Origin: Locusta migratoria | Lineage: Eukaryota > Arthropoda > Insecta > Orthoptera > Acrididae | Reading direction: 5' to 3' | NCBI GenBank assembly: GCA_026315105.1 | Contig: CM048744.1 | Coordinates: forward strand, 654,475,676 to 654,539,675 | DNA length: 64,000 nucleotides | Shown here: positions 33,942 to 45,571 of the stretch, in pieces | Position numbering within the stretch: position 1 is the stretch's first letter | Layout: every line of letters starts with the position of its first letter | The notes under the pieces: generated by a model | Told to the model about the DNA's origin: nothing | The model's input: only the letters and a program-made list of their open reading frames with translations | The model's database searches: none | Position numbers and translations under genes: made by a program

Positions 33942-36900
33942 GAACCACAGACATTATTGAGGTGGGGTGGCTTGTGCGCTTCTACTATGCAGATAGCCAT
34001 ACCATAGGTACAACCACAGTGGAGGGGTACCTGTGGAGAGGCCAGACAAACATGTGGTTCCTGAAGAGGGGCAGCAGCCTTTTCAGTAGTTACAGGGGCA
34101 AGTCTGGATAATTGACTGAGCTGGCCTTGTAACATCAGCTAAAATGGCTTTGCCAGGGAGTTACTGCGAATGGCTGAAAGCAAGGGGAAACTACAGTCGT
34201 TACTTCTCCCGAGGACTTGCAGCTCGACTGTATGACTATATGATGATGGCATCTTCTTGGGTAAAATATTCTGGAGGTAAAATAGTCCCCCATTTGGATC
34301 TCCGGGCGGGGACTACTGAGGAGGATGTCGTCATCAAGAAAAACAGAACAGGCATTCTACAGGTCTGAGTGTGGAATGTTCTAACCCTTAATCGCGTAGG
34401 TAAGATAGAAAATTTGAAAAGAGACATGGGTAGGCTAAAGTTAGATATGGTAGGCATTAGTGAAGTTTGGTGGCAGGATGAATAGGATTTCCGGTGAGGA
34501 GAGCACAGGGTTATCAATACAAAATCAGTTGGTGGTAACGCAGGAGTAGGTCTGATAATGAATAAGAAAATAGGAATGCGGGTAAGTTACTATGAACAGT
34601 ATAGTGAACGCAGTATCGTAGTAAAGAAAGACACGAAGCCAACACCAACCACAGTAGTGCAAGTTTATATGTCATCTAGCACTGCCGATGATGAGGATAT
34701 CTAAAAAATGTATGAGGAGGTAAAAGAAATCATTCAGAAAGTTAAGGGAGACGAAAACTTGATTGTGATGGGGGACTGGAACTCTGTAATAGGAAAGGGA
34801 AGAGAAGGAAATGTAGTAGGCAAATATGGACTGGGAAAAGCAATGAAAGGTGATCGCTTGATAGAATTTTGGGTGGAGCACAATTTAATGATCACAAACT
34901 CTTGGTTCAAACATCATGAAAGAAGGCTGTATACGTGGAAGAGACCAGGAGACACTGGAAGGTACCAGATTGACTTTATAATGGTAAGGAATAGATGTAG
35001 AACCAGGTTCTAAACTGTAAAACATATCCAGGGGCAGATGTAGACTCTGACCCTAACTTATTGGTTATGAACTGCAGATTAACACTTAGGAGACTGCAGA
35101 TAGGTAGAAAAGTTACGAGATGGAACCTGGACAAATTGAAGGAACCAGAGGTGGTTGAGAGTTTCAGAGGGAGCATTAGGCAAGGATTGGCTGAAATGGG
35201 GGGAAGTAATGCAGTAGAAGAATAATGGGTAGATCTGAGAGATAGGGTAGTAAAGGAGCATAAGACCATATAGGAAGAAGGACAAGACCTAATAGAAATC
35301 CCTGTATAACACAGGATACACTGAACTTGATTCATGAGAGGAAAAAAATATAAAAATTCAGTAAGTGAAACAGGAAAAATGGAGTACAAACGTCTGAAAA
35401 ATGAGATTGACAGCAAGTGCAGGCTGGCTAAGCAGGAGTGGCTAGAGGACAAATGCAGAACCGTGGAAGAATCCATAACTAGGGGAAAGATAGATACCGC
35501 CTACATGAAAATAAAAGAGATATATGGAGACAAGAAAAGCAGCTGTATGAATATCAAGAACTCTGACGGAAAACCAGTACTAAGCGAAGAGGGGAAAGCT
35601 GATCTGTGGAAGGAATATATAGAGGGCCTATACAAAGGAAATAAACTTGAAGCCAGTATTCTAGAAATGGAAGACCAAGTGGAGGAAGAGGAGATAGGAT
35701 ACTGCGAAAAGAATTTGACAGATCGCTGAAGGACTTGAGTCGAAACATGGCCCCTGGAGTAGATATTCCATCTGAACTGCTGATATCGTTAGGAGAGCCA
35801 GCTGTGAAAAAGTTTTACAACCTGGTATGCAAGATGTATGAGACAGGGGAAATATCCTCCAACTTCAACAAGAATATCGTAATTCCAATTTCAAAGAAAG
35901 CAAGTGCAGACAAATGTGAAAATTACAGAACTATCAGTTTAATAAGCCATGGTTGCAAAATACTAACACGAATTATTTACTGACAAATGGAAAAACTTGT
36001 GTAATCCAACCTCAGGGAAGATTAGTTTGAATTTAGGAGAAATGTAGGAACACGGGAGGCAATACTCACATTACGACTTATCTTAGAAGATAGGCTAAGG
36101 AAAGGGAAACCTACGTTTTTAGCGTTTGTTGATTTGGAGAAAGCTTTTGACAGTATCGACTGGAATACACTCTTCCAAATTCTGAAGGTAGCAGGGGTAA
36201 AATATAGGGAGTGAATAGTTATATTCAACCTATACAAAAACCAGACAGCGGTTATTAGAGACTAAGAGCAAGAAAGGGACGCAGAGATTGGGAAGGGAGT
36301 AAGACAGGGTTGTAGCCTTTCCCCAATGTTGTTCAATCTGTACATTGAGCAGGCAGAGAAGAAATGGAAGGAGAAAGTTGGAGAGGGCATTGAAGTGCAA
36401 GGAGAAGAAATAAAAACAGTGCTTTTGCCGATGACATAGTAATTCTGCCAGACACCGCAAAAGATGTCTAAGAGCAATTGAATGGAATGGACAGTGTCTT
36501 GAAAGAAAGATATAAGATGAATATTAACAAGAGTTAAACGAAGGTAATGGAATGCAATGTCAGAAAATCAGGCAATGCTGTAGGAATTAAATTAGATAAT
36601 GAGACAATAAAAGTAGTAGATGAATTTTGTTATTTGGGTAACAAGATAACTTCTGATGGCCGAAGTAACGATATAAAATGCAGAATGGCTATGGCAAGAA
36701 AAGCCTTTCTAAAGAAGCGACACTTGTTAACATCCAATATTAATTTAAATGTTAGGAAGTCTTTTCTGAAGGCATTTGTCTTTAGTGTAGCATTGTATGG
36801 GAGTGAAACGTGGATGATAAGGAGTTCAGACAAAAAGATGATAGAAGCTTTTGAAATGTGGTGCTACAGACAAATGATGAAAATTAGATGGTTAGATGAG

Positions 36901-37222
36901 TCGATCATGTAACTAATGAGGAGGTGCTTAACCTAATCAGGGAGAAAAGGAGTTTCTGGTATACCCTGACTAAGAGAAGAGTTAGATTGGTTGTACACAT
37001 TTTGAGACATTGAGGAATTGTCAACTTAGCATTAGAAGGAAGCGTGTGGGGTAAAAATCTTAGCGAGGGAAGAATACAGTAAGCAGATTCGAAAGGATGT
37101 AGGCTGCCAAACGTATTGTCAGATGAAGAGACTTGCACAGGACAGGGTAGCGTGGAGAGCTGCATCAAACCAGTCTGCAGACTGAAGACGACGATGACAA
37201 CGATGACGACAACAACAAAATC
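33942..37222 (+). mobile_element. Near full-length RTE-clade LINE with 9-bp target duplication
   Basis: ATGAGCAAT at 33933-33941 and 37223-37231 flanks the element. The 5' region (GAACCACAGACATTATTGAGG) is noncoding and contains a 74-codon frame at 34144. The protein region is in 34370-37180. The 3' tail (GACGACGATGACAACGATGACGAC-like) matches RTE elements of this host type. It sits in the left arm of the large inverted repeat, and the right arm shows the uninterrupted site. Confidence 0.88.
34370..37180 (+). pseudogene. RTE endonuclease-reverse transcriptase, broken
   Basis: The endonuclease domain starts VWNVLTLNRVGKIENLKRDM (34372), then GISEVWWQDE, GDWNSVIGKG (about 34770) and YQIDFIMV (about 34963). 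These are the Asn, Glu and Asp blocks of an AP-type endonuclease. RT follows with MAPGVDIPSELL (35747), AFVDLEKAFDSIDW (36121), QGCSLSPMLFNLYIEQ (36307), FADDIVIL (36427) and LGNKITSDGRSNDIKCRMAM. The C-terminus has ALYGSETWM...EAFEMWCYRQM, the end signature of RTE/BovB-type proteins. Stops (for example 34497, 35013, 35729, 36478) and a one-base shift just before FADD disable it. Catalytic residues are mostly kept, which suggests moderate age. Confidence 0.85.
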
Positions 37223-37683
37223 ATGAGCAATATATATATATGAATACTTTTTAAAGAACAGATTTCTCCTTAAGTTGACAAATTGGGTTTTTTGACCCAA
37301 TTAGACACCCATGGTGGGGTAAGTATGTGAGGAGTATTATTTTTTTAAAATAAAATTAGTCTTAGTTATAAAACTGGCTTTGATTGTGATAACCAATTGA
37401 AGTGGTAGTAGAATATGACGTTGACATTAGTCGTATCTCTTGTTAGTGGGATTAGCACCTAATTTATTATTATTTTATTATAAAAATTGAGGATTCCTTC
37501 TCCCTTGCTCACTTACAGCCACCCAACTGGAAAATTAGGAGTAACCGTACAAATTCAGAGACAAGGCAAAAATCCTATTTTGGGACTCCACTAGAAGGAA
37601 AATAATAATAAAAAAGGAATAAAAAGAAAGAAAGACTGCAAGACTACTTGAATGCCCCTTCTCTTCTACAAATGGGTTGGGTC

Positions 37684-38690
37684 GCAACGCTAGCATCTTG
37701 CCGTAGCTTACTGCACAGTCCCGGGCTTAGCGCACCCAGTTGAAACTTTGTGTTTTGTGTGTAGAGTAGGAACTGAAGTATTCCAGAAACAAGAAGTATG
37801 GCAATCAGAACAAAGTTGTAGTTTAGATTTATTCATGGAAAGACTTATTCTCTATTAAGATAGTGTAGAAAAAAAAATTAGCTGAAACAAATGAAGACCT
37901 AAAAAAATTTATTGAAACAGAGACAAAATTATAAAATTTTAGTTCTCAACTACAGACTCATGTGAAGGAGTGTAGGAAGATATTTGATTTATGTGATGAT
38001 AGATTTAATGCATGGTCTCAAAATTTTGTAAATAAAGAACAGGCGAAAGAACTTGCAGAACAGGTATTTGAACAGAAAAATACTGTAAGCACACAATCTA
38101 TACTAAAAGCTGTGTCAAATATGTTAGAGGAAAGGGAAAAAATTGGGTTAGACAAAGTCAGATCTGTGAAAGATGGATTAGACATCTCAAATCTTAGAGG
38201 CTTTAGCTACTAATTCAGAAAATCAAAAGCAGTAAACGAAAACATTGCTAAAACATTATGTAGAGTTGATAGTCTTGAACGTAATCAGAGTAATTAAAAT
38301 TTTACCTTGCCTACTGATGAACCAAGTAATTGGGAAAATAAGACGGAAGAACTTTTAGATAAAAAGCTAAGGGATGGGACAGAACTTTCCACACATATTG
38401 AGGATAGAAATTCTGATGAAGTGTCAGATAGTCAATTTGATAAATTGTGGCAGGAGATAGAAAAGACGAAGTCAGAACTAAGAAACAAAATTAAAGATCA
38501 AAGTAATAATGTGAGAATAATAACAGGTGTGGACTAATTAATTATGTCACCTGGGATAAATATCACTAAACAGTTTCCCAGATTGAAGTCTGATGGTGCA
38601 ATATACCCAAATCATTTTTTTAAAGATATTACGTAGAACCTTACAGTGTAAGGGGGAAGATTTTAAGGAACAGTTATTATTCAACTTAAA
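37684..38690. other. Centre of the large inverted repeat, unassigned
   Basis: Two short plus-strand frames, 37962-38213 (83 codons) and 38307-38537 (76 codons), are charged and Lys/Glu-rich with coiled-coil-like spacing (KEQAKELAEQVFEQK). They may be the remains of a gag-like or other element protein. I recognise no domain and see no clear initiation context. Confidence 0.35.
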
Positions 38691-39500
38691 AAAAAAAATA
38701 ACTTCCCTCAGGCTGATTAACATTCTTTGTTAACTAAGAGATTGACAACCTCAAGGTAAGCCAGTTATCTGTTCTTTTACTTCTATTTTCGTTTTCTAAG
38801 ACTAAGCAGTTAAACAGGAAAACACAAAATACAGTTCAGTATATAGAGCGCCATATAACTGTAGTGTTGCCAACTGTAACATGCCGAACAGTAAGTACAA
38901 TTTGACGCTTTGAAAATACCGAAGAAATAATATGTCTATAACACCTTAGATGTATTAATTACTTTTATCAAATTATTTGATTACCATAGTAATGTGAAAA
39001 TATAATATTTGTGTGTAGAAAGTCATTTGTGATACCAACTGTTACATTAGATGTGCAAGTAAAATTTTACTCAGTCAACATAAGTGATATGGTTCTGGTT
39101 GTGAGTATATAAACAGTAATCCAAGGTAAATAAAAAGAATGCTACAAATTTTATAATGCAAATGAATAATATGAAACCATAAGTCAGTTTTACTATGTGT
39201 AGAAATATGACTAACTTAGATGAAAGTTCATAGTTAGTTTGTCTTGACATTTACACTGATGGTGACAAAATACTGATTTTGACGTTATGTGATCAATGAG
39301 ATTACATACTTACCGAGAAGTGAAAATAATTCTTACTGGAATGAATGGTGAATAACAAACAAAATGTGTGTAATAAAATGCTAGGCTATGATTTACTTCC
39401 ATTATAGCCTACGAGTAATAATGACGGTATGTTATATGTTCGTATAGTATTTATATGGTCTTGGGAATTTTGTACATTTTATGAAGAATACAAACCGAAG

Positions 39501-39571
<71 letters not shown>

Positions 39572-40180
39572 TATACATTTGATAGGGGTTGGTCTTTAGG
39601 TACACTTTCTACATACACACACTTACACACATACACACTGCACAAACATACAATACTGAAGACACATCTTGCATTACAATAGTATGGATTGGAGTTCCTC
39701 TTTGGGGGGTTGTGGACATGAAGCTATGGTATCCATTCTGTAGTGGGGCGGCTCACATCTAGCCTGCCATCTTTTGCCCTCTGGTGTCATAGTGACGTAC
39801 GGAAAGAACTTGGGGTTCCTGGGGAGGGGGGAGGGAAGGGTTTCCTGTCTTTCGGGCTATCTTCTTTCTTTAGCTCCAATTCCTTGTCTTATTTTTGCTT
39901 TCTTACTACTCTATATTTTATAGAGCACCTGCCTTTTAGTCCCCTTTTCATTTTTCATATGTCTTTATCGCTAAGACCCTTTTTTTTCCATGTCAAGTTG
40001 TTTTTTTGTTTTTTTTGCCCCCCCCCCCCCCCCCCGGCTACAACCCTCAGTGTATACTCCTGAGAGGATTTGCCTGAGATTCAGATTGCTATCACTACAT
40101 ATACACACACTTACACTTACACAAACATTTCTTATTTACACCTTACAAATTTACACTTACTAACAACAGTACAATTAATA
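38690..40180. repeat. Segment homologous to 45066-47560
   Basis: The same order of blocks as the other copy: GATTAACATTCTTTGTTAA, GAGATTGACAACCTC, GTCTATAACACCTTA, TGATACCAACTGTTAC, then GGCGGCTCACATCTAGCCTG and a TACAACCCTCAGT block. It keeps the empty site (GGTAAATAAAAAGAATGC, about 39125) of the pogo-like element that interrupts the other copy at 45572. It appears to be the noncoding 3' region of the LTR element. Confidence 0.8.
39503..39570. repeat. (GT)n microsatellite
   Basis: About 34 GT units. The homologous segment near 46950 has only a few bases here, so the expansion is specific to this copy. Confidence 0.95.
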
Positions 40181-40785
40181 CTCACACATACAGATGGCTA
40201 TTAGGTATAGTGGAGAATGGAATTAGGGTATAGTTATTCTACTTAGTTTAAAAAAATGGATTTGGAGAAAGAAGGTGGATATTTATGTTAAGCATTAAAA
40301 AAATGTTGTAGTTTACAGTACATTTACTTGGAAAGATGGATAGAAGCATGACCAATTAGGATGGAAATATATTGATACCAATGGAGAAAGGTGATAGTTA
40401 AAAATAGAGATTAAGGGGATTAGAGTAATCCTGAATAAGAATGAGAAGGGTGAAACCTAATGAGTCCCTAGTAAAGATGTAGGTAGTGAATTGTGGAGAG
40501 TGAGTAAGTAGGCCGACAGGAGAGGCTACTACTCATGGTTAGGTACCTAGTGAAAGGGCCTAATTGGGTTTTGGGATACCCATAAAGAGGACCCAACCCA
40601 TTTGTAGAAGAGAAGAGGCAGTCAAGTGGAGTCTTGCTAGCGGAGTCCCAAAACAGGATCTTTGCCTTGTCTCTGAATTTTTGAGGTTACTCCTAATTTC
40701 CCAGTCGGGTGGTTTTAAGTGAGCAAGGGAGGAGGAATCCTCAATTTTTATTATAAAAAAATATTAAAAAAATAATAAATTAGGT

Positions 40786-41196
40786 AACTAGATTCCATTT
40801 TGTGCCAGCCCACCACAGAATTATAATGAAATAGAAGGTTTCCGCTTGGTAGGCGATGTGAGATGTTTCTTTTATTAAACTTCAAAACATATCGATTTCG
40901 TCCCTATGATGGGACATCATCAGTGCAGAATTGCAAGTCATGATGACCTATGTGCTCTGCTTAAAACATTTTTATATGTCATGTCATTTTATTCTTATGA
41001 CTTGTACCGACAAGACCTTTTAAATGCCTTTTTTTTATGACATGACTGATAAAAATGTTTTAAGCAGAGCACATACGTCATCATGACTTGCAAATCTGCA
41101 GTGATGATGTCCCATCATAGCGACGAAATCGATACGTTTTGAAGTTTAATAAAAGAAACATCTCAGATCGCCTACCAAGCGAAAACCTTTTATTTC
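40786..41196. mobile_element. Foldback element with hammerhead-like blocks, 14-bp duplication
   Basis: ATAATAAATTAGGT at 40772-40785 and 41197-41210 flanks the insert. Its arms (about 40828-40975 and 41030-41195) are inverted copies of each other. They share GAAGTTTAATAAAAGAAACATCTC, AAAATGTTTTAAGCAGAGCACAT and TGATGATGTCCCATCATAG. A centre of about 55 bp is not paired. Each arm contains a CTGATGA...GTCCC-loop-GGGAC-GAAA-like block (40893-40927 on minus, 41096-41130 on plus). No protein is encoded. About 42 bp on the left end have no partner in the right arm. Confidence 0.82.
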
Positions 41197-41446
41197 ATAA
41201 TAAATTAGGTGCTAATCCCTCTAACAAGAGAGAGGACTACTGTGAACGTCATATTCTACCACCACTTAAATTGGTTATCACAATCAAAGCCAGTTTTATA
41301 GCTAAGATTAATTTTATTAAAAAAAATAATAATAATACTCCTTCAATTCCTACCCCACATGAGTGCCTAATTGAGTAAAAAAACCTAATTTGTTAACTTG
41401 AGAAGAAATCTTTGATGTTTAAGAAGTGTTCATATATACAAAATTG

Positions 41447-41464
41447 TAAAAAAAAAAAAAAAAT
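41447..41464. repeat. A-run
   Basis: About 17 A bases followed by TAAATAAATAAA. The equivalent place in the left arm (33904-33930) is a shorter T-rich stretch. Confidence 0.9.
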
Positions 41465-41610
41465 AAATAAATAAAATGCAACTTCAAGTACATACCTCAA
41501 AGAAATCCATGTTAAACGTTAATGTTAATAACAAGAAGTGTGTATACTAACATCAATAATGTATACTGAATATTAAGTACAGATATCAGTAGTTATTTGC
41601 CATCTTATGT

Positions 41611-41623
41611 CTAAGGGGAGGGG
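41611..41623 (+). promoter_or_regulatory. Polypurine tract before LTR B
   Basis: CTAAGGGGAGGGG lies two bases before the LTR start. The same tract precedes LTR A (minus strand) and, as TTAAGGGAAGGGG, LTR D. It primes plus-strand DNA synthesis in LTR retrotransposons, so it marks these LTRs as 3' LTRs. Confidence 0.75.
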
Positions 41624-41625
41624 TA

Positions 41626-42113
41626 TGTAGTGTAATGAGTAGCACTGCAAACCTATGACCCTATGACTTCCTTGTTGAAGTTAATATATGTTCTTTGTCA
41701 TTTGTTAAAGAGTGATTATCTGAAAATGTGCTAGAAGATTGGCGGACATTCATATTGTATCAGCTTCTGTGAAAACTGTGGAAGTGCCTCTCTCTGTGTA
41801 GTTACCGAAGACAAATATTTGTGAAACATTATACCTCGAGTTTGAGATAATTATTTAAATAGTAGCTGTCTCTTTTCTCATGCTGAAAATTTTTGGACAA
41901 TAAAGCCTCATGTTTTATTTAGATAAAGAAGACTAAAACTAAATGCGTGGTGTACAGACTAGCTGGATCCCTTATGGCATTTCTGCATACAGGGAAGAAA
42001 GAAGATAAGAAGATGACTCAATCGTAATCTTGACTAGTGACAAAACAATGATTCCATGGTAATTCACCCTAAGAACATTCAACAACAATAAAATCTCTCC
42101 CAGTAACACTACA
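41626..42113 (+). repeat. LTR B (3' LTR) of the Ty3/gypsy-type element
   Basis: It starts TGTAGTG and ends CACTACA, a perfect 7-bp terminal inversion with TG...CA ends. It is 488 bp long, shorter than LTR A (606 bp) because of internal deletions. The flanking sequence (AGTTTATCAGC...) is not shared with the other copies. Confidence 0.85.
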
Positions 42114-43257
42114 AGTTTATCAGCAGCTTCTGAAAATGAAGACACTGAATTCATAAGAGGAGCAAAGCGTTTCCTCCTTTTCACCAATACTTTTGAAACA
42201 CGGTATGATGTGAGGGTGGCAGTAACACTTATCTACTGATTTTGTGAACATATTTTGTTGAACTCTCTACTTTTTAAGTTTGATTGTATTTATCTTTTCT
42301 CAGTTCACCGCAAAAAAGGAAACTAGACATTCTCTCTTGGGTGCATAGTTTTGAAATATCTTTCAATGTTTGTCTTTTACACAAATGCATTCATAGCTTG
42401 ATACGAACAACTACGTCTACCATATCTTTCCATTGTGTAAACAATTTTGTTCCCATTCGGAATGAAAATGATAAAACTATACAGTTCTTTTAAAAAGTTA
42501 CTCATTATCTATTAAGTGTTTTTGCAGTACAGACACTATTATTAGCTAGGTACAAATGACACGTGGATATAGTCAAACTATCCCATCCACAATTTAAAAA
42601 AAATATAGTTCAATGTAAGGATACCAAAGATTATCATATTCTAACAACAACTATGAATGGCAGTAGCAACAAGCTTATACTTAAGTTCTTTGGCCTACTA
42701 TGGACAAGTACCAAATCAACACTGCACATTGGACAAAACTTAATGGAAATAATGTAGTAACTAGTGATGCACAGGTAGTGGCTGATCAAATTAATGTGAG
42801 GAACACAATTTTATAGAATCAAGTTCAACACAACAAACTTTTGTTGGATTAGCACATTCCCATTGCTTTGAAAACTATTGTCAATTTAATTCAACAACTT
42901 TTCTTCTGCACTCTCAGTACTCTCACAATTTACTAAATGAACACAGTCTACAGGTAGATTGTGGTCGACGTGTTTCTGACCCCTGGTCTAGTCAGTCTAG
43001 AAACAACTAAAAAGTGCTGGAGGGTTGGAGACCTGAAGGATCAGGCAGAAGTACCCACCACGATATCCTAGGGTAAGAACCAACTGTGCCAATGCAACTG
43101 ACAGTCATGGAGCCATCGTCATCAAAGATCAAAGGGAGCGCAACAGGTAGGTTGCAATTATATCACAAGGAAGCTACAAATGGGACAGTCCAACAGAATA
43201 TGAACCACAGTGGGAAGTGCCACAAAGAAGATGGCCACACATTAACCACGTTTTGAT
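42114..43257. other. No gene recognised
   Basis: An AT-rich stretch with short frames (42284-42493, 42563-42757) that have no motif I know. 42960-43250 is GC-richer and may be a degraded LINE piece, but I cannot place it. Confidence 0.4.
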
Positions 43258-43455
43258 TTATGGAGTTGCAATGCAAACCTATGACCCGACATAAGAATGT
43301 CAAATACATTTATTTAGGAGATGTTAGTCATAAGATATTTCTTTCCGATCATTTTTCTACTTTTCAGATGTATACTGGATGATTTCCACTTACTGTAGTG
43401 AACTGGAAGTTCCATGGACTGAGAAAGAGGGAACAAACTTATTCTGTGACAGTTC
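43258..43455 (+). repeat. LTR fragment of the same family
   Basis: It matches the first ~190 bp of LTR D (GCAAACC-TATGACCCGACATAAGAATGTC, TTTAGGAGATGTTAGTCA, TTGAAGTTCCATnGACTG). It lacks the first bases of the LTR and stops before its middle. It lies directly upstream of an integrase, so the RT and RNase H part of the element has been deleted between them. Confidence 0.72.
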
Positions 43456-44175
43456 TGTTTTGGCGTAACAATCCAAATACAGGAATCTGGAAACTGTATT
43501 CCACAGTAAGTACAAGGCGATCTAATACAGTATATACACGAAGGATATGGACATTTTGGAATTAGAAAATGTATAAAACATCTGGCATAGTTTTATTATT
43601 TTAAAAACCTTAGTAGGCAAGTGATAACAATTTTAAGATTGTGTGACTTGCGTCAGAAAGTGAAAGATAAAAGTCAACATTTCAGGTTTGCACTGTATCC
43701 AATTATACCTAAATGTCTGTATGATATATCAGCATGCGATCTGTACGGACCACTACCAACCGGCAGAGGTGGAGTTGATCACAATTTTGTAATTATAAAA
43801 TGCTGGTCTAAATATTTTAAGTTGTATCCAGTATTAAAACCAACTACAAGTACTGTAAGAAGGTATTTAGAAGACTATTTTGTTGACGTAGGAGTGCCTA
43901 GGAGAATATTAACAGATAATGGGCCTCAGATTAGCAGTAGTCAGTTTTCAGAATTACTGGCATGGCATAAGATAAAACATGTAGTGATTTCTAAATACAA
44001 CCTACGATCTAGTCAATCAGAGAGTGAAGGAGATTTCGCATTTAGAATGACCTATTGTTGTCATAAACACACCTCTTTGTCAACCTTAATTCCACAGTTT
44101 CAAGATATATTGAATGAATTACCTCATATGTCTGTAGGCTTAACACCTGTAGAAATACTGAATAAGAAATTTATT

Positions 44176-44703
44176 CCAGAATGAAACTTCACTCTGCAGC
44201 GGAGTGTGCGCTGATATGAAACTTCCTGGCAGATTAAAATTGTGTGCCGGAACCGGGACTCGAACCTGGGATCTTTGCCTTTCGCGGGCAAGCGCACTAC
44301 AGACTGTGCTATCCTGACACGACTCACGATGCTGCCTCACAACTTTACTTCCGCCAGTACCTCGCCTCCTACTTTCCAAACTTCACAGAAGCTCTCTTGC
44401 AAACACGCAAGACTAGCACTCCTGGAAGAAAGGATATGGTGGAGACATGGCTTAGCCACAGCCTAAGGGATGTTTCCAGAATGAAACTTCACTCTGCAGC
44501 AGACTGTGTGCTGATATGTAACTTCCTGGCAGATTAAAATTGTGTGCCGGAACCGGGACTCGATCCTGGGACCTTTGCCTTTCGCGGGCAAGTGCACTAC
44601 CGACTGTGCTATCCCGACACGACACTGTGCTATCCGCGAAAGGCAAAGGTCCCAGGTTCGAGTCCCAGTTCCGGCACACAATTTTAATCTGCCAGGAAGT
44701 TTC
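44176..44703. mobile_element. tRNA-related composite repeat with 12-bp duplication
   Basis: AAGAAATTTATT at 44164-44175 and 44704-44715 flanks the insert. Inside, a ~300-bp unit starts TTCCAGAATGAAACTTCACTC and contains ACTTCCTGGCAGATTAAAAT followed by a tRNA-like block. It is present once (44172-44475) and again partially (44475-44630). The third piece (44625-44703) is inverted, so the insert ends with the reverse complement of its internal ACTTCCTGGCAGATTAAAATTGTGTGCCGG block. The family is, to my recollection, very common in locust genomes. Confidence 0.82.
44243..44320 (-). other. tRNA-like block in the composite repeat
   Basis: The minus strand reads TAGCACAGTCTGTAGTGC (box A-like), an anticodon-arm stem TTGCC/GGCAA around CGCGAAA, and GGTTCGAGTCCC (box B). 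Its loop lacks U33 and the acceptor stem does not close, so it is a tRNA-derived SINE head rather than a gene. Related blocks: 44543-44617 (minus) and 44627-44683 (plus, 5' half missing). Confidence 0.7.
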
Positions 44704-45571
44704 AAGAAATTTATTGGTGAACCATTACTAAATTACTTTGCATGGCCTCGTAATCTTGGATTCAGCCTTAGTACAACAAAAGGTAAAAAACTTCTCTCGA
44801 AAAGTCTGCTCAAGATAGGCTAAAACAACTAAATAAAAAGGCTGTAATTCCTAATTTTCATATCGGCAATTTGGTCTTAACACGCAATTTTCAGTTAAGT
44901 TCAAGTATGAAGAAACAAACAAGTAAGTTTTTTAAGAAATAGTGTGGCCCCCACCTTATAGCCAATTTACCAAAACTGAAAGCTGCTTATTTGATAGATC
45001 CTGATACTCGAGCAGAAAAAGTCTTTTATAATTTAAATGCTTTGAAACCTTATATTCCCCCCCCATGGTGATTAACATTCTTTGTTAATTAAGAGATTGA
45101 CAACCTCTAGGTAAGCCAGTTATCTGGTCTTTTATCTCCAATTTCGTTTTCCCGAGGAACAGATCTATATTCTCATACTATCCTATTTAACTATCTAACA
45201 TTCCTTTAACTATCCTTCTTAGTCACTACAAATAAGCAGTCAAAGAAAAAGCGGAAATACAGTTCAGTATATCGAGTGCCATAGAATGGTAGTGTTGCCA
45301 ACTTTAACATGCCGAACGTTAAGTAAAATTTGACGCTTGGAAAATACGTAAGAAATAATGTGTCTATAACACCTTACATGTATTAACTACTTTTATTGAA
45401 TTATTTGGTTACCATAATTATGAGAAAATACAATATTTGTGTGTAGAAAGTTATTTGTGATACCAACTGTTACAAATAGACACACAAGTAAAATTGTACT
45501 CAGGCAAAATAGTGGAACGTAAGTGATATAGTTCTGGCTGTGAGGATATTAATAGTAATCCAAAGTAAATA

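Larger units (their letters stand above)
33151..37683. repeat. Left arm of a large inverted repeat
   Basis: LTR A plus the adjoining element body (33757-33941 and 37232-37683) are the reverse complement of 40588-42113. The RTE element at 33942-37222 interrupts this arm. Homology breaks at about 37683, next to the shared ACAAATGGGTTGGGTC. Confidence 0.8.
40588..42113. repeat. Right arm of a large inverted repeat
   Basis: Reverse complement of the left arm (33151-37683 without the RTE). It includes the element body, the polypurine tract (41611-41623) and LTR B. The foldback element at 40786-41196 interrupts it. The arms are clearly diverged, so the duplication or the pair of insertions is old. 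Confidence 0.8.
43538..44865 (+). pseudogene. Ty3/gypsy-type integrase, interrupted and degraded
   Basis: An HHCC zinc-binding region is recognisable at 43538-43675 (HEGYGHFGIRKC, second Cys pair imperfect: C..LRQKVK) with one internal stop. The open frame 43621-44184 holds the catalytic core: DISACDLYGPLP (first Asp), RRILTDNGPQISSSQFSELL (second Asp) and a SQSESE segment at the place of the Glu. A GLTPVEILNKK segment marks the end of the core. The 528-bp insertion at 44176-44703 then interrupts the frame, which resumes after it. The upstream polymerase is missing. An LTR retrotransposon is the simplest reading; no envelope-like gene is seen. Confidence 0.82.

Noticed and set aside
44243..44683. 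Functional tRNA genes
   Set aside because: The blocks lack a closing acceptor stem and the conserved U before the anticodon, and they are embedded in a repeated composite flanked by a target duplication.
43538..44865. An endogenous retrovirus with an envelope gene
   Set aside because: Only an integrase region, LTRs and polypurine tracts are visible. The sequence downstream of the integrase is noncoding, so a Ty3/gypsy retrotransposon is the simpler call.
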